DNA of 50,566 nucleotides, from the IMG/VR virus record IMGVR_UViG_3300011118_000009, positions 1 to 50,566 of that record. The stretch is one strand, 5' to 3'. Origin of the DNA: a virus. The position numbers and the translations under genes are program-made. The notes beneath the pieces are model-generated. The model had not been told where the DNA came from. It searched no databases and saw only the letters and a program-made list of their open reading frames with translations. Positions 32,980 through 39,919 of this stretch are shown in pieces (positions within the stretch are counted from its first letter, which is position 1; every line of letters starts with the position of its first letter).

Positions 32980-33360
32980 ATGAAAAAAATTAAATTTAAT
33001 TGCCGAAATATTGTTGGTGGCTATGATTCACAGCTTAAATTGCAAACTGAATTAAAAGAAACAATTGGCTATTATTTTAGATGGAGTGACTGGCATTTTG
33101 TTATTCACAAGTCCTTTTCTACTTCTGGTTATTACGGTGGGTGGCGAGTTACTGAATTATCCACAGGATGCGGAATTACAGGACTTAGCCTAACACGTAA
33201 AGAAGCACTACAGCAATTTGAAGAAATGAAATTGAAAAGTTTCAAAAAATATGGCAAGTTTGCAACAAATAGTTTTCAAATGGAATTAAAAAGGCGGGTA
33301 AACAATATGTTTGAAGATTATGGTATTGCTAATGATGTTAGTCAATTTTGCGGAGATTAA
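32980..33360 (+). CDS. Hypothetical accessory protein
   Basis: A 126-residue protein with GTGGAGGTGG before ATG 32980 (the site contains CTGTGGAGG, one base off the nonamer). Beta-rich N-terminal half (FRWSDWHFVIHKSFSTSGYY; GGWRVTELSTGCGITGLSL) and a helical C-terminus. No family is recognised. Confidence 0.5.
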   Translation: MKKIKFNCRNIVGGYDSQLKLQTELKETIGYYFRWSDWHFVIHKSFSTSGYYGGWRVTELSTGCGITGLSLTRKEALQQFEEMKLKSFKKYGKFATNSFQMELKRRVNNMFEDYGIANDVSQFCGD

Positions 33361-33363
33361 TTA

Positions 33364-33570
33364 ATGTCAAATAACAATGGCAATCTAATCAACAGAAAAA
33401 ATTGCAAGGAGTTTACGCTAAAGTGGGCACAAGCGAACAGGGCAGGATGGCGGCCTACACAAGTGAGTGAGCAATTTATTGACGACCTGAATGCACGGGT
33501 TCGGTTGTTGGTACAAGGTGCTGTGGATAAGCATAGGAGTGTGGGACGGACTGTTAAAGATTTGTTTTGA
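33364..33570 (+). CDS. Small hypothetical protein
   Basis: A 68-residue protein 3 bases after the previous stop; GGAGATTAATTA precedes ATG 33364. It is basic and mixed (CKEFTLKWAQANRAGWRPTQ; NARVRLLVQGAVDKHRSVG). The ending resembles small phage proteins that bind chromatin or histone-like partners, but no family is certain. Confidence 0.5.
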   Translation: MSNNNGNLINRKNCKEFTLKWAQANRAGWRPTQVSEQFIDDLNARVRLLVQGAVDKHRSVGRTVKDLF

Positions 33571-33603
33571 GGAAATAATAGAAGAAAAAATAATGGTAGG
33601 AGA

Positions 33604-33750
33604 ATGATTAAAATGACAATAGACGATGTAAGAGATATGAGTGTGGATCGATTTTGTTCTATTATTATGACGGCGTTGGACGCTGGACAAATAACAGGAG
33701 GAGAAGCGATAGAATTGATAACCGAGTTTTGGCCCCACTTCTGTGTATAA
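33604..33750 (+). CDS. Small hypothetical protein
   Basis: A 48-residue frame with GTAGGAGA before ATG 33604. Acidic and helical (MTIDDVRDMSVDRFCSIIMT). Ends 36 bases before the methyltransferase gene. Confidence 0.45.
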   Translation: MIKMTIDDVRDMSVDRFCSIIMTALDAGQITGGEAIELITEFWPHFCV

Positions 33751-33786
33751 TCACAGGTAAAAACAAAGTTATGAGCAGGATATGAT

Positions 33787-34611
33787 ATGCGAAGGCGCGT
33801 ACTAACAAACAATATAATATGTGATGACTGTGAAGATGTGATAAGGGATTTCCCGGATAACTGCATTGACCTCATTGTTACCTCACCACCTTATGCTGAC
33901 CGTCGCAAGAAAACCTATGGTGGAATTCACCCTGACAAGTATGTGGACTGGTTCTTGCCCAAGTCAAAGGAGTTCTTGCGAATCCTCAAGCCCTCTGGAA
34001 CGTACATTCTCAACATTAAAGAGAAGGCAGAAAATGGAGAAAGGCACACCTATGTTATCAACCTTATTCTGAGAATGAAGGAACAGGGTTGGCTCTGGAC
34101 AGAGGAGTTTGCCTGGCACAAAAAGAACTGCTACCCTGGAAAATGGCCAAATAGATTTCGTGATGCTTGGGAGCGGTGCTTACAATTCAACAAACAAAAG
34201 AAGTTCAATATGTATCAGGAGGCGGTGATGGTTCCGATGGGAGGCTGGGCTAAGACACGCCTTCGGAATCTTAGTGATACTGACAAACGTCGGGACGAAT
34301 CAAAGGTCGGGAGTGGATTTGGGAAAAATATCTCCAACTGGATTGGAAGAGACAAAGCGTATCCGAGTAATGTCCTTCACTTGGCTACTGAGTGTGCAAA
34401 CAAGAATCATAGTGCTGCTTTTCCTATGGATTTGCCCACGTGGTTTATCAAACTTTTTACAAAGAAAGGCGATGTAGTTTTAGACCCGTTCTTGGGGTCT
34501 GGAACGACGGCCATTGCGTCAAAGCAGCTCGGTCGGAAGTATGTTGGAATTGATAATAATATGGAATACTGCAAAATGGCAGAGGATGCACTGCAAAAGG
34601 TGTCATTGTAG
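33787..34611 (+). CDS. Beta-class DNA methyltransferase (N4-cytosine or N6-adenine)
   Basis: A 274-residue protein with GCAGGATATG upstream. IVTSPPYADRR (residues 30-40) is the SPPY catalytic motif, and DPFLGSGTTAIASKQLGRKY near residues 232-251 is the cofactor motif; the SPPY-first order makes it beta class. SPPY in this context can mean N4-cytosine or N6-adenine. The next gene is a truncated restriction endonuclease, so this is probably the methylase of a former restriction-modification pair. No exact nonamer is present. Confidence 0.88.
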   Translation: MRRRVLTNNIICDDCEDVIRDFPDNCIDLIVTSPPYADRRKKTYGGIHPDKYVDWFLPKSKEFLRILKPSGTYILNIKEKAENGERHTYVINLILRMKEQGWLWTEEFAWHKKNCYPGKWPNRFRDAWERCLQFNKQKKFNMYQEAVMVPMGGWAKTRLRNLSDTDKRRDESKVGSGFGKNISNWIGRDKAYPSNVLHLATECANKNHSAAFPMDLPTWFIKLFTKKGDVVLDPFLGSGTTAIASKQLGRKYVGIDNNMEYCKMAEDALQKVSL

Positions 34612-34622
34612 GATAGTAATGT

Positions 34623-34925
34623 ATGAAAAAGCTGAATATAAAAAACGTGTCACAATACGTTGAGCGGAATATTGGGTCTTTTCATCAAAAACGCATAAAA
34701 AGTCTCGATAACTTGGAGCTCTTAAAAATCCTTAAACGGAAGAATCCTTATCTGTTCAAAGCAAAATATGTGCTAACAGCCGAAGAAATTATCCGTGCAT
34801 TGGTTGACGCCCATATTTCATCAAACGAAGAAACAATTTTTGGGGATTGGCTCGAAGGTGCCTTGCTTTATCAACAAACAAATACAGCCAGTGCTGCCAT
34901 TGTAGAGGCCGAACAATCAGTATAG
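34623..34925 (+). pseudogene. Truncated PmeII-like type II restriction endonuclease
   Basis: A 100-residue frame. The first 75 residues (NIGSFHQKRIKSLDNLELLK; KRKNPYLFKAKYVLTAEEII; SSNEETIFGDWLEGAL) match from memory the N-terminus of PmeII-family type II restriction endonucleases. The frame then diverges into LYQQTNTASAAIVEAEQSV and stops, while the family is normally about 250-300 residues. The rest is not found downstream; the HNH/immunity cassette begins 73 bases on. It follows a methyltransferase gene by 11 bases, as in a restriction-modification operon. The residual peptide may be inactive or serve another role. Confidence 0.6.
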
Positions 34926-34969
34926 AGCTTACAAGGCCGTCCTGTACCTCCGCAGAGTAGGTATAGGAT

Positions 34970-34995
34970 GGACTTATATAGTTTATAAATGAGAG
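34970..34995 (+). repeat. 26-bp direct repeat, copy 1 (5' side of HNH/immunity cassette)
   Basis: GGACTTATRTAGTTTATAAR followed by TGAGAG; 24 of 26 bases match copy 2 at 35936-35961. A hairpin with the nonamer in its loop (CCTGTACC 34941-34948 paired with GGTATAGG 34960-34967) sits just upstream. Confidence 0.75.
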
Positions 34996-34998
34996 GAT

Positions 34999-35730
34999 AT
35001 GAATATGGGCAAGCGAATTGATTTGACAGGGCAGAGGTTTGGTATGTTGAGGGTGTTAGAGCCTGCTCACAATCATAAGAAACATGGATGGTATTGGAAA
35101 TGCCTTTGTGATTGCGGAAAAACTACAGTTGTAGTTAATTGTGATATACGTAATGGCCACACTAAGACTTGTGGTTGTTCCCACAAAAGAACACAACGGA
35201 TAGATTTGAAAGGAAAAAGATTTGGAAGATGGTTTGTGTTGGATTATGCTTTTAATGATAGCCACCATAAATCATTTTGGAAGTGTCGATGTGATTGTGG
35301 AGTAATCAGAAATATAAACGGTACTCAATTACGGGCTGGCCGATCAAAGTCTTGCGGGTGTGGCCGGATAGATGCAATTCAATTATCACCAACAGTAGCG
35401 GCTTTTAATGCTTTATATTCTCAATATAAATTAGGAGCAAAACAACGTGGATATAGTTTTAGGCTATCTAAAAAGAAATTTCAAAGGCTAACAAAGCAGA
35501 ATTGCTATTATTGTGGTGTAAAGCCAAGTAATATATTTAATCCACATCGTAGGTCAAACGGAGTTTATATTTATAGCGGCATTGACCGTGTAGATAATTC
35601 TAAAGGATATAAGAAAGATAATGTTGTGGCTTGTTGTGCAATGTGCAATCGAATGAAAATGGTTTATTCTCAAGAGGAGTTTCTTGAGCAAGTGAAGAAG
35701 ATTTACGAACACTCAATGGAAGGAAAGTGA
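34999..35730 (+). CDS. HNH endonuclease with tandem zinc-like DNA-binding repeats
   Basis: A 243-residue protein; ATG 34999 (or 35005) follows GAGAGGAT. Residues 1-120 contain two copies of a repeat: DLTGQRFGMLRVLE...WKCLCDCG...GHTKTCGC and DLKGKRFGRWFVLD...WKCRCDCG...GRSKSCGC, typical of phage mobile endonucleases. Residues 165-225 form the HNH domain with CYYCG, then GIDRVDNSKGY and NVVACCAMCNRMK. Such proteins cut DNA and can spread themselves with neighbouring genes. It lies between two 26-bp repeats together with the immunity gene. No exact nonamer inside. Confidence 0.8.
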   Translation: MNMGKRIDLTGQRFGMLRVLEPAHNHKKHGWYWKCLCDCGKTTVVVNCDIRNGHTKTCGCSHKRTQRIDLKGKRFGRWFVLDYAFNDSHHKSFWKCRCDCGVIRNINGTQLRAGRSKSCGCGRIDAIQLSPTVAAFNALYSQYKLGAKQRGYSFRLSKKKFQRLTKQNCYYCGVKPSNIFNPHRRSNGVYIYSGIDRVDNSKGYKKDNVVACCAMCNRMKMVYSQEEFLEQVKKIYEHSMEGK

Positions 35731-35731
35731 A

Positions 35732-35902
35732 ATGAGTTTAATTGCAGCTATAATATTTTTGGTGGTATATTTTCTACCAGCACTTGTAGGCTGTCTTAAT
35801 AAGAAGAAAAATGCAGGTGGTATATTTATGCTTAACCTGTTACTTGGTTGGACAGGAATCGGGTGGATCATTGCCCTTATATGGGCTGTTTGTATGGATT
35901 AA
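35732..35902 (+). CDS. Superinfection immunity (Imm-like) membrane protein
   Basis: A 56-residue frame, too short for many gene callers, starting 1 base after the HNH stop with AGGAAAG upstream. LIAAIIFLVVYFLPALVGC is the first membrane helix, and IFMLNLLLGWTGIGWIIALI the second, the diagnostic phrase of the superinfection-immunity family (T4 Imm). These proteins sit in the host inner membrane and block DNA entry by later phages. It is likely translated with the HNH gene. Confidence 0.75.
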   Translation: MSLIAAIIFLVVYFLPALVGCLNKKKNAGGIFMLNLLLGWTGIGWIIALIWAVCMD

Positions 35903-35935
35903 ACCCTACAACACCCTGCCAGATAGCAAGGGCAA

Positions 35936-35961
35936 GGACTTATGTAGTTTATAAGTGAGAG
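35936..35961 (+). repeat. 26-bp direct repeat, copy 2 (3' side of HNH/immunity cassette)
   Basis: Matches copy 1 at 34970-34995 in 24 of 26 bases. It also follows a short hairpin-like stretch (CCCTGCCAGATAGCAAGGG, 35914-35932). Together the copies bracket about 940 bases. Confidence 0.75.
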
Positions 35962-35966
35962 ATAAT

Positions 35967-35975
35967 CTGCGGAGG
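35967..35975 (+). promoter_or_regulatory. Nonamer acting as ribosome binding site
   Basis: CTGCGGAGG ends 5 bases before ATG 35981; GGAGG within it is the Shine-Dalgarno core at a usable spacing. A second case is at 40332-40340. Confidence 0.65.
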
Positions 35976-35980
35976 TAGGA

Positions 35981-36235
35981 ATGAAAGGTTCACGAGTAAC
36001 AAGGCTGTCGGCGATGGGATCGCTGGATAGGTTGGATTGCAGGGACTTGATTCAGTTGTATTGTAATGTGGCGAATTTGTTGCCGATAGATGAACGTATG
36101 TTGTTTCACCTGTATTATAAGCACGGGTATTCTACTATTGAAATTGCACAATTGCTGATGAAACATGATGGGACGATTCATAGGCGGTTGATGAAAATAG
36201 GTAGGAAATTGACAGATATGTTGGAGGTAAAGTGA
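35981..36235 (+). CDS. Sigma70 region 4-like regulator
   Basis: An 84-residue protein whose start is set by the GGAGG inside a nonamer. Residues 35-80 (LPIDERMLFHLYYKHGYSTI, then EIAQLLMKHDGTIHRRLMKI) have the pattern of sigma70 region 4 (helix, turn and recognition helix). It may switch host RNA polymerase or bind DNA directly. The stop overlaps the next ATG (TGATG). Confidence 0.55.
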   Translation: MKGSRVTRLSAMGSLDRLDCRDLIQLYCNVANLLPIDERMLFHLYYKHGYSTIEIAQLLMKHDGTIHRRLMKIGRKLTDMLEVK

Positions 36236-36315
36236 TGGATATTGTGGAGTGTTTTATTGCCGTGGGCTTGTTGTTGGCGATGTGTTTGAAACCAGACAAA
36301 CGTAGGCAGCAATAG
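36235..36315 (+). CDS. Tiny membrane peptide
   Basis: A 26-residue frame overlapping the sigma-like gene by 1 base. One hydrophobic segment (VECFIAVGLLLAMCL) followed by KPDKRRQQ. Weak but plausible. Confidence 0.3.
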   Translation: MDIVECFIAVGLLLAMCLKPDKRRQQ

Positions 36316-36339
36316 TGCTACTATATGAAAGGATTTGAT

Positions 36340-36504
36340 ATGGATTACACAATTACAAAGAATCACGACGGCAGCGTTACAATTAGTACAATTTACGACG
36401 GAGTAAGACGGCATAAACAGTATTTTGGGTATACTGAAAAACAAGCTGAATCGTTATTTCATCAGTCTTTAATAAAGTGCCGTATTGAAAGGGTAATAAA
36501 ATGA
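36340..36504 (+). CDS. Small hypothetical protein
   Basis: A 54-residue frame. ATG 36340 follows AAAGGA (inside the alternative start at 36325). Beta-rich N-terminus (YTITKNHDGSVTISTIYDG) and helical end (KQAESLFHQSLIKCRIE). Overlaps the next gene by 4 bases. Confidence 0.5.
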   Translation: MDYTITKNHDGSVTISTIYDGVRRHKQYFGYTEKQAESLFHQSLIKCRIERVIK

Positions 36505-36647
36505 AGACATACCACTTTACAATTACATTAGGCGGCTCAGGAGAAGATGAAAGTGCTGCGTGGGTTGATGCGTGTGAATCATTCGCACTTGATCCAGGGA
36601 TGCCTGATACTGAACTGGTAGAACTTGTGGAAGACGACGAGGAATGA
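36501..36647 (+). CDS. Small acidic protein
   Basis: A 48-residue frame starting inside the previous stop (ATGA). KTYHFTITLGGSGEDESAAW, then an acidic end. Similar small acidic proteins occur among phage accessory genes; no function is known. Confidence 0.45.
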   Translation: MKTYHFTITLGGSGEDESAAWVDACESFALDPGMPDTELVELVEDDEE

Positions 36648-36701
36648 TGTGCTATGTATGGTGTGTCCGGGGTTGGGGGGCATACTATATGTAGTGTGTG
36701 A

Positions 36702-36732
36702 TTCTAATAGTTAGAAATTCTAAACGGTAGAA
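36702..36732. promoter_or_regulatory. Two tandem TTCTA-N5-TAGAA dyads
   Basis: TTCTAATAGTTAGAA (36702-36716) and TTCTAAACGGTAGAA (36718-36732), one base apart. Same element as at 32259. Confidence 0.5.
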
Positions 36733-36803
36733 TTTATGGGGATATGATCTGATTCAAGGAATTTATCAATCCCCACTAAATCAGTAGGAAATCACTTCAC
36801 CCG

Positions 36804-36849
36804 GCCCGATTGCTGTCCACCACCCAGTAGTCGGGCTTTCCCCTTTATA
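36804..36849 (+). terminator. Weak terminator-like hairpin
   Basis: GCCCGA (36804-36809) and TCGGGC (36831-36836) could pair with a 21-base loop, followed by a broken T-run (TTTCCCCTTTAT). A candidate end for the accessory transcript, about 150 bases past the last gene. Confidence 0.35.
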
Positions 36850-36985
36850 CCTCCGCAGAATTGGATCAATACCGTCATGAATTGACAGTTATAGTCCGAT
36901 AACCATAGTCTGATTCACCAAGTGTCCATTCGCTAAGTCCAATAATCACCACGCCTTAATCGGTATTCCTTCCCCAGTTATCCAC

Positions 36986-37023
36986 CTGCGGAGGTGGCAG
37001 TCCAATAATCCATACTGCGGAGG
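36986..37023. repeat. Two close nonamers, one within a short dyad
   Basis: CCACCTGCGGAGGTGG (36982-36997) is a dyad around an exact copy. A second exact copy lies at 37015-37023, also followed by TGG. Both share the context CTGCGGAGGTGG. Confidence 0.6.
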
Positions 37024-37401
37024 TGGGAATTGATTGGATGTTATCGGACGTAGCCCAGGAGCGACCCCCCCTCGGCCCCCTGCGGGATTTTGTTATTGTT
37101 AGATCAAAGGTCTCACCCGCATTAATCCGATTCAGGCTTCCAAGCGGCATTTCACGCAGTACCTACCCCAACTCTGCGGAGGAATCCCCAATGCTCGTTA
37201 CCAAAATTCCCTTGGGTAACAATAGGGTGAAAACCTAATCCCCACGGTTTCAATGGGATATCCGATCCCCAAAAAATTTTCAAAAATCCCCGTGGTTTCT
37301 CTTGACTTCATGCCCCGACTGCTCCTCATAACCTCTACAATCCCTACAACTGATTTTGACCCAAATATACATAGTGTAGGCAAGGCGTCTATACAACTAC
37401 T

Positions 37402-37428
37402 ATAACCCCTACAACCCCTATAACCCAA
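37402..37428. repeat. 9-bp tandem repeat ATAACCCCT/ACAACCCCT
   Basis: Three successive 9-base units (37402-37410, 37411-37419, 37420-37428, the last degenerate). Similar CTACAA(T)CC phrases lie at 37336-37352. Iteron-like, but the function is unknown. Confidence 0.5.
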
Positions 37429-37445
37429 CTATTTGTGTCCCATAT

Positions 37446-37538
37446 GTCCCATACGTCCCATAGCCCTTTCTTCTTCCTAAAGGAAAGAAAAATATATATA
37501 AGGGGGGGAGGAATAAGGAGCTATGGGACGTATGGGAC
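37446..37538. repeat. 19-bp perfect inverted repeat built of GTCCCAT units
   Basis: GTCCCATACGTCCCATAGC (37446-37464) and its exact complement (37520-37538) are 55 bases apart. The left arm is extended by another GTCCCATAT unit (37437-37445). GTCCCA-N6-TGGGAC lies at 37582-37599. The space between is A/T-rich with a poly-G stretch. It could form a long hairpin, a regulator site or an origin element. Confidence 0.75.
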
Positions 37539-37633
37539 ACCCCCTGATTTTGTGGATTATTACGCCAGAAATGGCGATTTTCTTGTCCCATTGGTTTGGG
37601 ACACATATGGAAATGTGGCTTTTAAGTCTAAAA

Positions 37634-39013
37634 CTAAAGATTTATAATATCAGCGTGGACAGCCAATTGCACTCCAGCATACGCCCAATATCGCTTTTTT
37701 CCTTTTTGGTATCGAGTTCTCTTCGCTGTTTTGAAGACTCGTTTTAGCTCTCGACTAAAATTACGATCCGACAACGGGTTATATCCCTTCGCCCTACACC
37801 AGTTCCTGTATGTCGTGTATATGGTCTGGGTTGCAACCCCTCCTACGGAGTTTAGCTTAAACACATAATTCTCCGTCAGGAACACACCAGCGGGGTTAGC
37901 AGCGGCCTTAAACTCGCCCCACATCGTATTACTATGCTTAGGCGTAACAAATATCCCCTGTTTGGTTAAGTCCTGGAGCCCGCGGACCGCCCAATTAAAG
38001 ATACCAGGTAACTCGGCCTCCAACTTCCCCTTCAACTTAATATCCATATACTCGGGATTTTCCCTGTCAAAGAACGCCAACTTCAACCGTCGCCACGTCC
38101 CATTCGACTTATCCGTAAATGCAGGGAACGAATTGGCCGAAATCATTAGCTTCGCCGTTGGACTGGCCGTGAAGGGGGGCAGATACTTCCGTTCATACGT
38201 CATAAGGTCTTCCCCGGTCCACTCCTTAATCAACCCCTCCGCCTGCGGAGTAATTTCTTCCTCGGCATCCCCCGCAATATTAACCATCTTCCCATACGAA
38301 ATACTCATTGAAAATCTATCACTAAACCTCCGAATCGGAACCGCACAACAATTAGTCTCCCCCAGCATCTTCTTAATCATGTGAGCATACGTGCCCTTCC
38401 CTGTCCCCGCATCTCCTATACACAGTAAAAAACTCTGATACTCATTCGTTGGCAGTAGCAAATACCCGGCCCACTGCTGCAATAGCCTCTCCGTAGCCTT
38501 ATCGCCCCTGGTAACCTCCGCAAGAAACTGTATCCATCTTGGGCATTCAGCTTGTGGTTTATAGCCATAGGGTAGTTTGACTACGGAAAAGAAGTCCGGT
38601 GTGGCTTTTGTAAAGCTGAGTTCAGAAACTTCATCAAACAAAACAATGCCATTTTCCATCGTAATTGCTCGAATCGGAACCTGTATTGTGTCCTTGTCTG
38701 TCTCCGTAAGCCATGTATTTAATACCCGGGCTTTCATTAAGTATGTGGGAATATTAAGGTTATGTTTTACCAATTTAACTAAATCGGGGGTTGAAAGCAT
38801 TCCGATACTACTAATAAATCCCGATAATTCAGCATCTATATCCGATGCAACGCTATAAACCCCATTATCCCATACGTAAAACTCATCCCGCCAGGAAACC
38901 AATTTCTGCTTCCCCCCAAGATCATCGTTGGTCTTAATCGTTCCAAAACACTGCAAATAACTATCTGCAATCTCTTTCGGCGATTTAGCTTTCTTCTTCT
39001 CTTCCTTACTCAC
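37634..39013 (-). CDS. D5-family/SF3 helicase (P4-type primase-helicase, helicase part)
   Basis: A 459-residue protein, the only minus-strand gene. GTG 39013 is preceded by AAAGGATAGAAT on its strand. Residues 1-190 resemble the D5 N-terminal domain. GDAGTGKGT (200-208) is Walker A, KMVNIAGDAEEE (242-253) Walker B, KLMISANSFPAF (288-299) motif C with Asn294, and NGTWRRL (304-310) the arginine-finger segment. These features define SF3 helicases of P4/D5-type replication proteins. The usual N-terminal primase domain is missing and no other primase is recognised. It likely unwinds DNA at an origin. It contains only degenerate nonamers. Confidence 0.85.
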   Translation of the reverse strand: MSKEEKKKAKSPKEIADSYLQCFGTIKTNDDLGGKQKLVSWRDEFYVWDNGVYSVASDIDAELSGFISSIGMLSTPDLVKLVKHNLNIPTYLMKARVLNTWLTETDKDTIQVPIRAITMENGIVLFDEVSELSFTKATPDFFSVVKLPYGYKPQAECPRWIQFLAEVTRGDKATERLLQQWAGYLLLPTNEYQSFLLCIGDAGTGKGTYAHMIKKMLGETNCCAVPIRRFSDRFSMSISYGKMVNIAGDAEEEITPQAEGLIKEWTGEDLMTYERKYLPPFTASPTAKLMISANSFPAFTDKSNGTWRRLKLAFFDRENPEYMDIKLKGKLEAELPGIFNWAVRGLQDLTKQGIFVTPKHSNTMWGEFKAAANPAGVFLTENYVFKLNSVGGVATQTIYTTYRNWCRAKGYNPLSDRNFSRELKRVFKTAKRTRYQKGKKRYWAYAGVQLAVHADIINL

Positions 39014-39184
39014 TATTCTATCCTTTCAATAAAGAGAGGGGGAGCCGAAGAGAACAGGGCAGTAAACTGGCTCCCCCCCTCTATAAACCCATAAAAAGAG
39101 AGGCCGCCAAGGGCATTCCCAAGGCGACCTTACTCTGCGGAGGTCTGAAAATATAATGTCGTTTTGTTTGCCCTGTACCTTCAT
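39014..39184 (-). promoter_or_regulatory. Helicase mRNA leader with two hairpins and a nonamer
   Basis: On the minus strand from the expected start near 39185: exact nonamer (39135-39143), hairpin CGCCTTGGG/CCCTTGGCG (39105-39126) with T5 (39093-39097), then GAGGGGGGGAGCC paired with GGCTCCCCCTC (39081-39069 with 39046-39036) before the ribosome site. It looks like an attenuated leader of about 170 bases. Confidence 0.5.
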
Positions 39185-39191
39185 TACCTCT

Positions 39192-39219
39192 ATTATATCA
39201 CATTTGTCCCTTGTGCCAA
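39192..39219 (-). promoter_or_regulatory. Minus-strand sigma70-like promoter TTGGCA-16-TATAAT
   Basis: On the minus strand TTGGCA (39219-39214) and TATAAT (39197-39192), spacing 16. Diverges from the + promoter at 39256. Drives the helicase gene. Confidence 0.7.
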
Positions 39220-39255
39220 CCCCTAAAATAAAAAATATTTCTCCGCAGAATTGAC

Positions 39256-39284
39256 TTGATTTTGGATTTCAAATATGCTATAAT
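39256..39284 (+). promoter_or_regulatory. Sigma70-like promoter TTGATT-17-TATAAT
   Basis: TTGATT at 39256-39261 and TATAAT at 39279-39284, spacing 17. A one-base variant of the nonamer (TCTCCGCAG, 39240-39248) lies just upstream, between this and the divergent helicase promoter. Confidence 0.65.
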
Positions 39285-39339
39285 ATGGTTATAAATAAAA
39301 GAGAAAATAAAGGATTGAATTATTGAAAGGAACAGATCG

Positions 39340-39918
39340 ATGTGTAATGCGGGAACACCCAGAATACCCCAAGAAGAAATTAATGGATTTAGGAAAGTCT
39401 GTAAAAACGAAGGTGATGATAGTAGAAGATGTCGCAGAATAATTGGTCAGCTTCTATATGACATCGGCTGCCTGACAGTCGAGAAGAGAGAGTTAAAGGA
39501 AAAATATGAACAATATACCAAAGGCAAGGCAACATACTATCATGATATTTGGTGTAATGCCAGTCGTCAAAAGCCAGTCGGCGAGGGCGGTTGCTCTTGC
39601 ACTCTTGGTAAGAAGCTAAAACATTTCCAAGCCGAGAACGAACAACTCTGCAATCTAATCGGGGAAGTCCTGGACGAAGCCGCCCAAGTCAAACAGGATT
39701 ATAAGACGGACGCTGACCTCAAAGCCAAGAACGCCAGACTGACAAACATGCTTGAAGATGTAGTCAATGAGCTTGATTTATCTGAAATTGCTATTGAGAA
39801 GCATGGGCCCCTTGGCACGCCACCGGCAGAGCTTGTGAAAGAAGTCCTCGCCGAAAAAGACAGGAAAATAATAATACTAAAACAGGGATTTCACGAGATA
39901 GCCCTGAAAGGAGAATAG
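39340..39918 (+). CDS. Cys-rich coiled-coil protein
   Basis: A 192-residue protein with TTGAAAGGAACAG before ATG 39340, behind its own promoter. It has scattered cysteines (CKNEGDDSRRCRR; WCNASRQKPVGEGGCSC) and two charged coiled coils (LTVEKRELKEKYEQYTK; DADLKAKNARLTNMLEDV). No family is recognised. Confidence 0.55.
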   Translation: MCNAGTPRIPQEEINGFRKVCKNEGDDSRRCRRIIGQLLYDIGCLTVEKRELKEKYEQYTKGKATYYHDIWCNASRQKPVGEGGCSCTLGKKLKHFQAENEQLCNLIGEVLDEAAQVKQDYKTDADLKAKNARLTNMLEDVVNELDLSEIAIEKHGPLGTPPAELVKEVLAEKDRKIIILKQGFHEIALKGE

Positions 39919-39919
39919 A

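Larger units (their letters stand above)
36648..37633. other. About 1 kb convergent non-coding region rich in repeats
   Basis: No convincing gene is seen. It contains two TTCTA-N5-TAGAA dyads, four exact nonamers (36850, 36986, 37015, 37174), a 9-bp tandem repeat (37402-37428), a 19-bp perfect inverted repeat (37446/37520) and a second GTCCCA palindrome. It is bounded by + genes on the left and the 3' end of the minus-strand helicase on the right. A replication origin, terminator zone or regulator-binding region is possible; the sequence alone does not decide. Confidence 0.6.
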
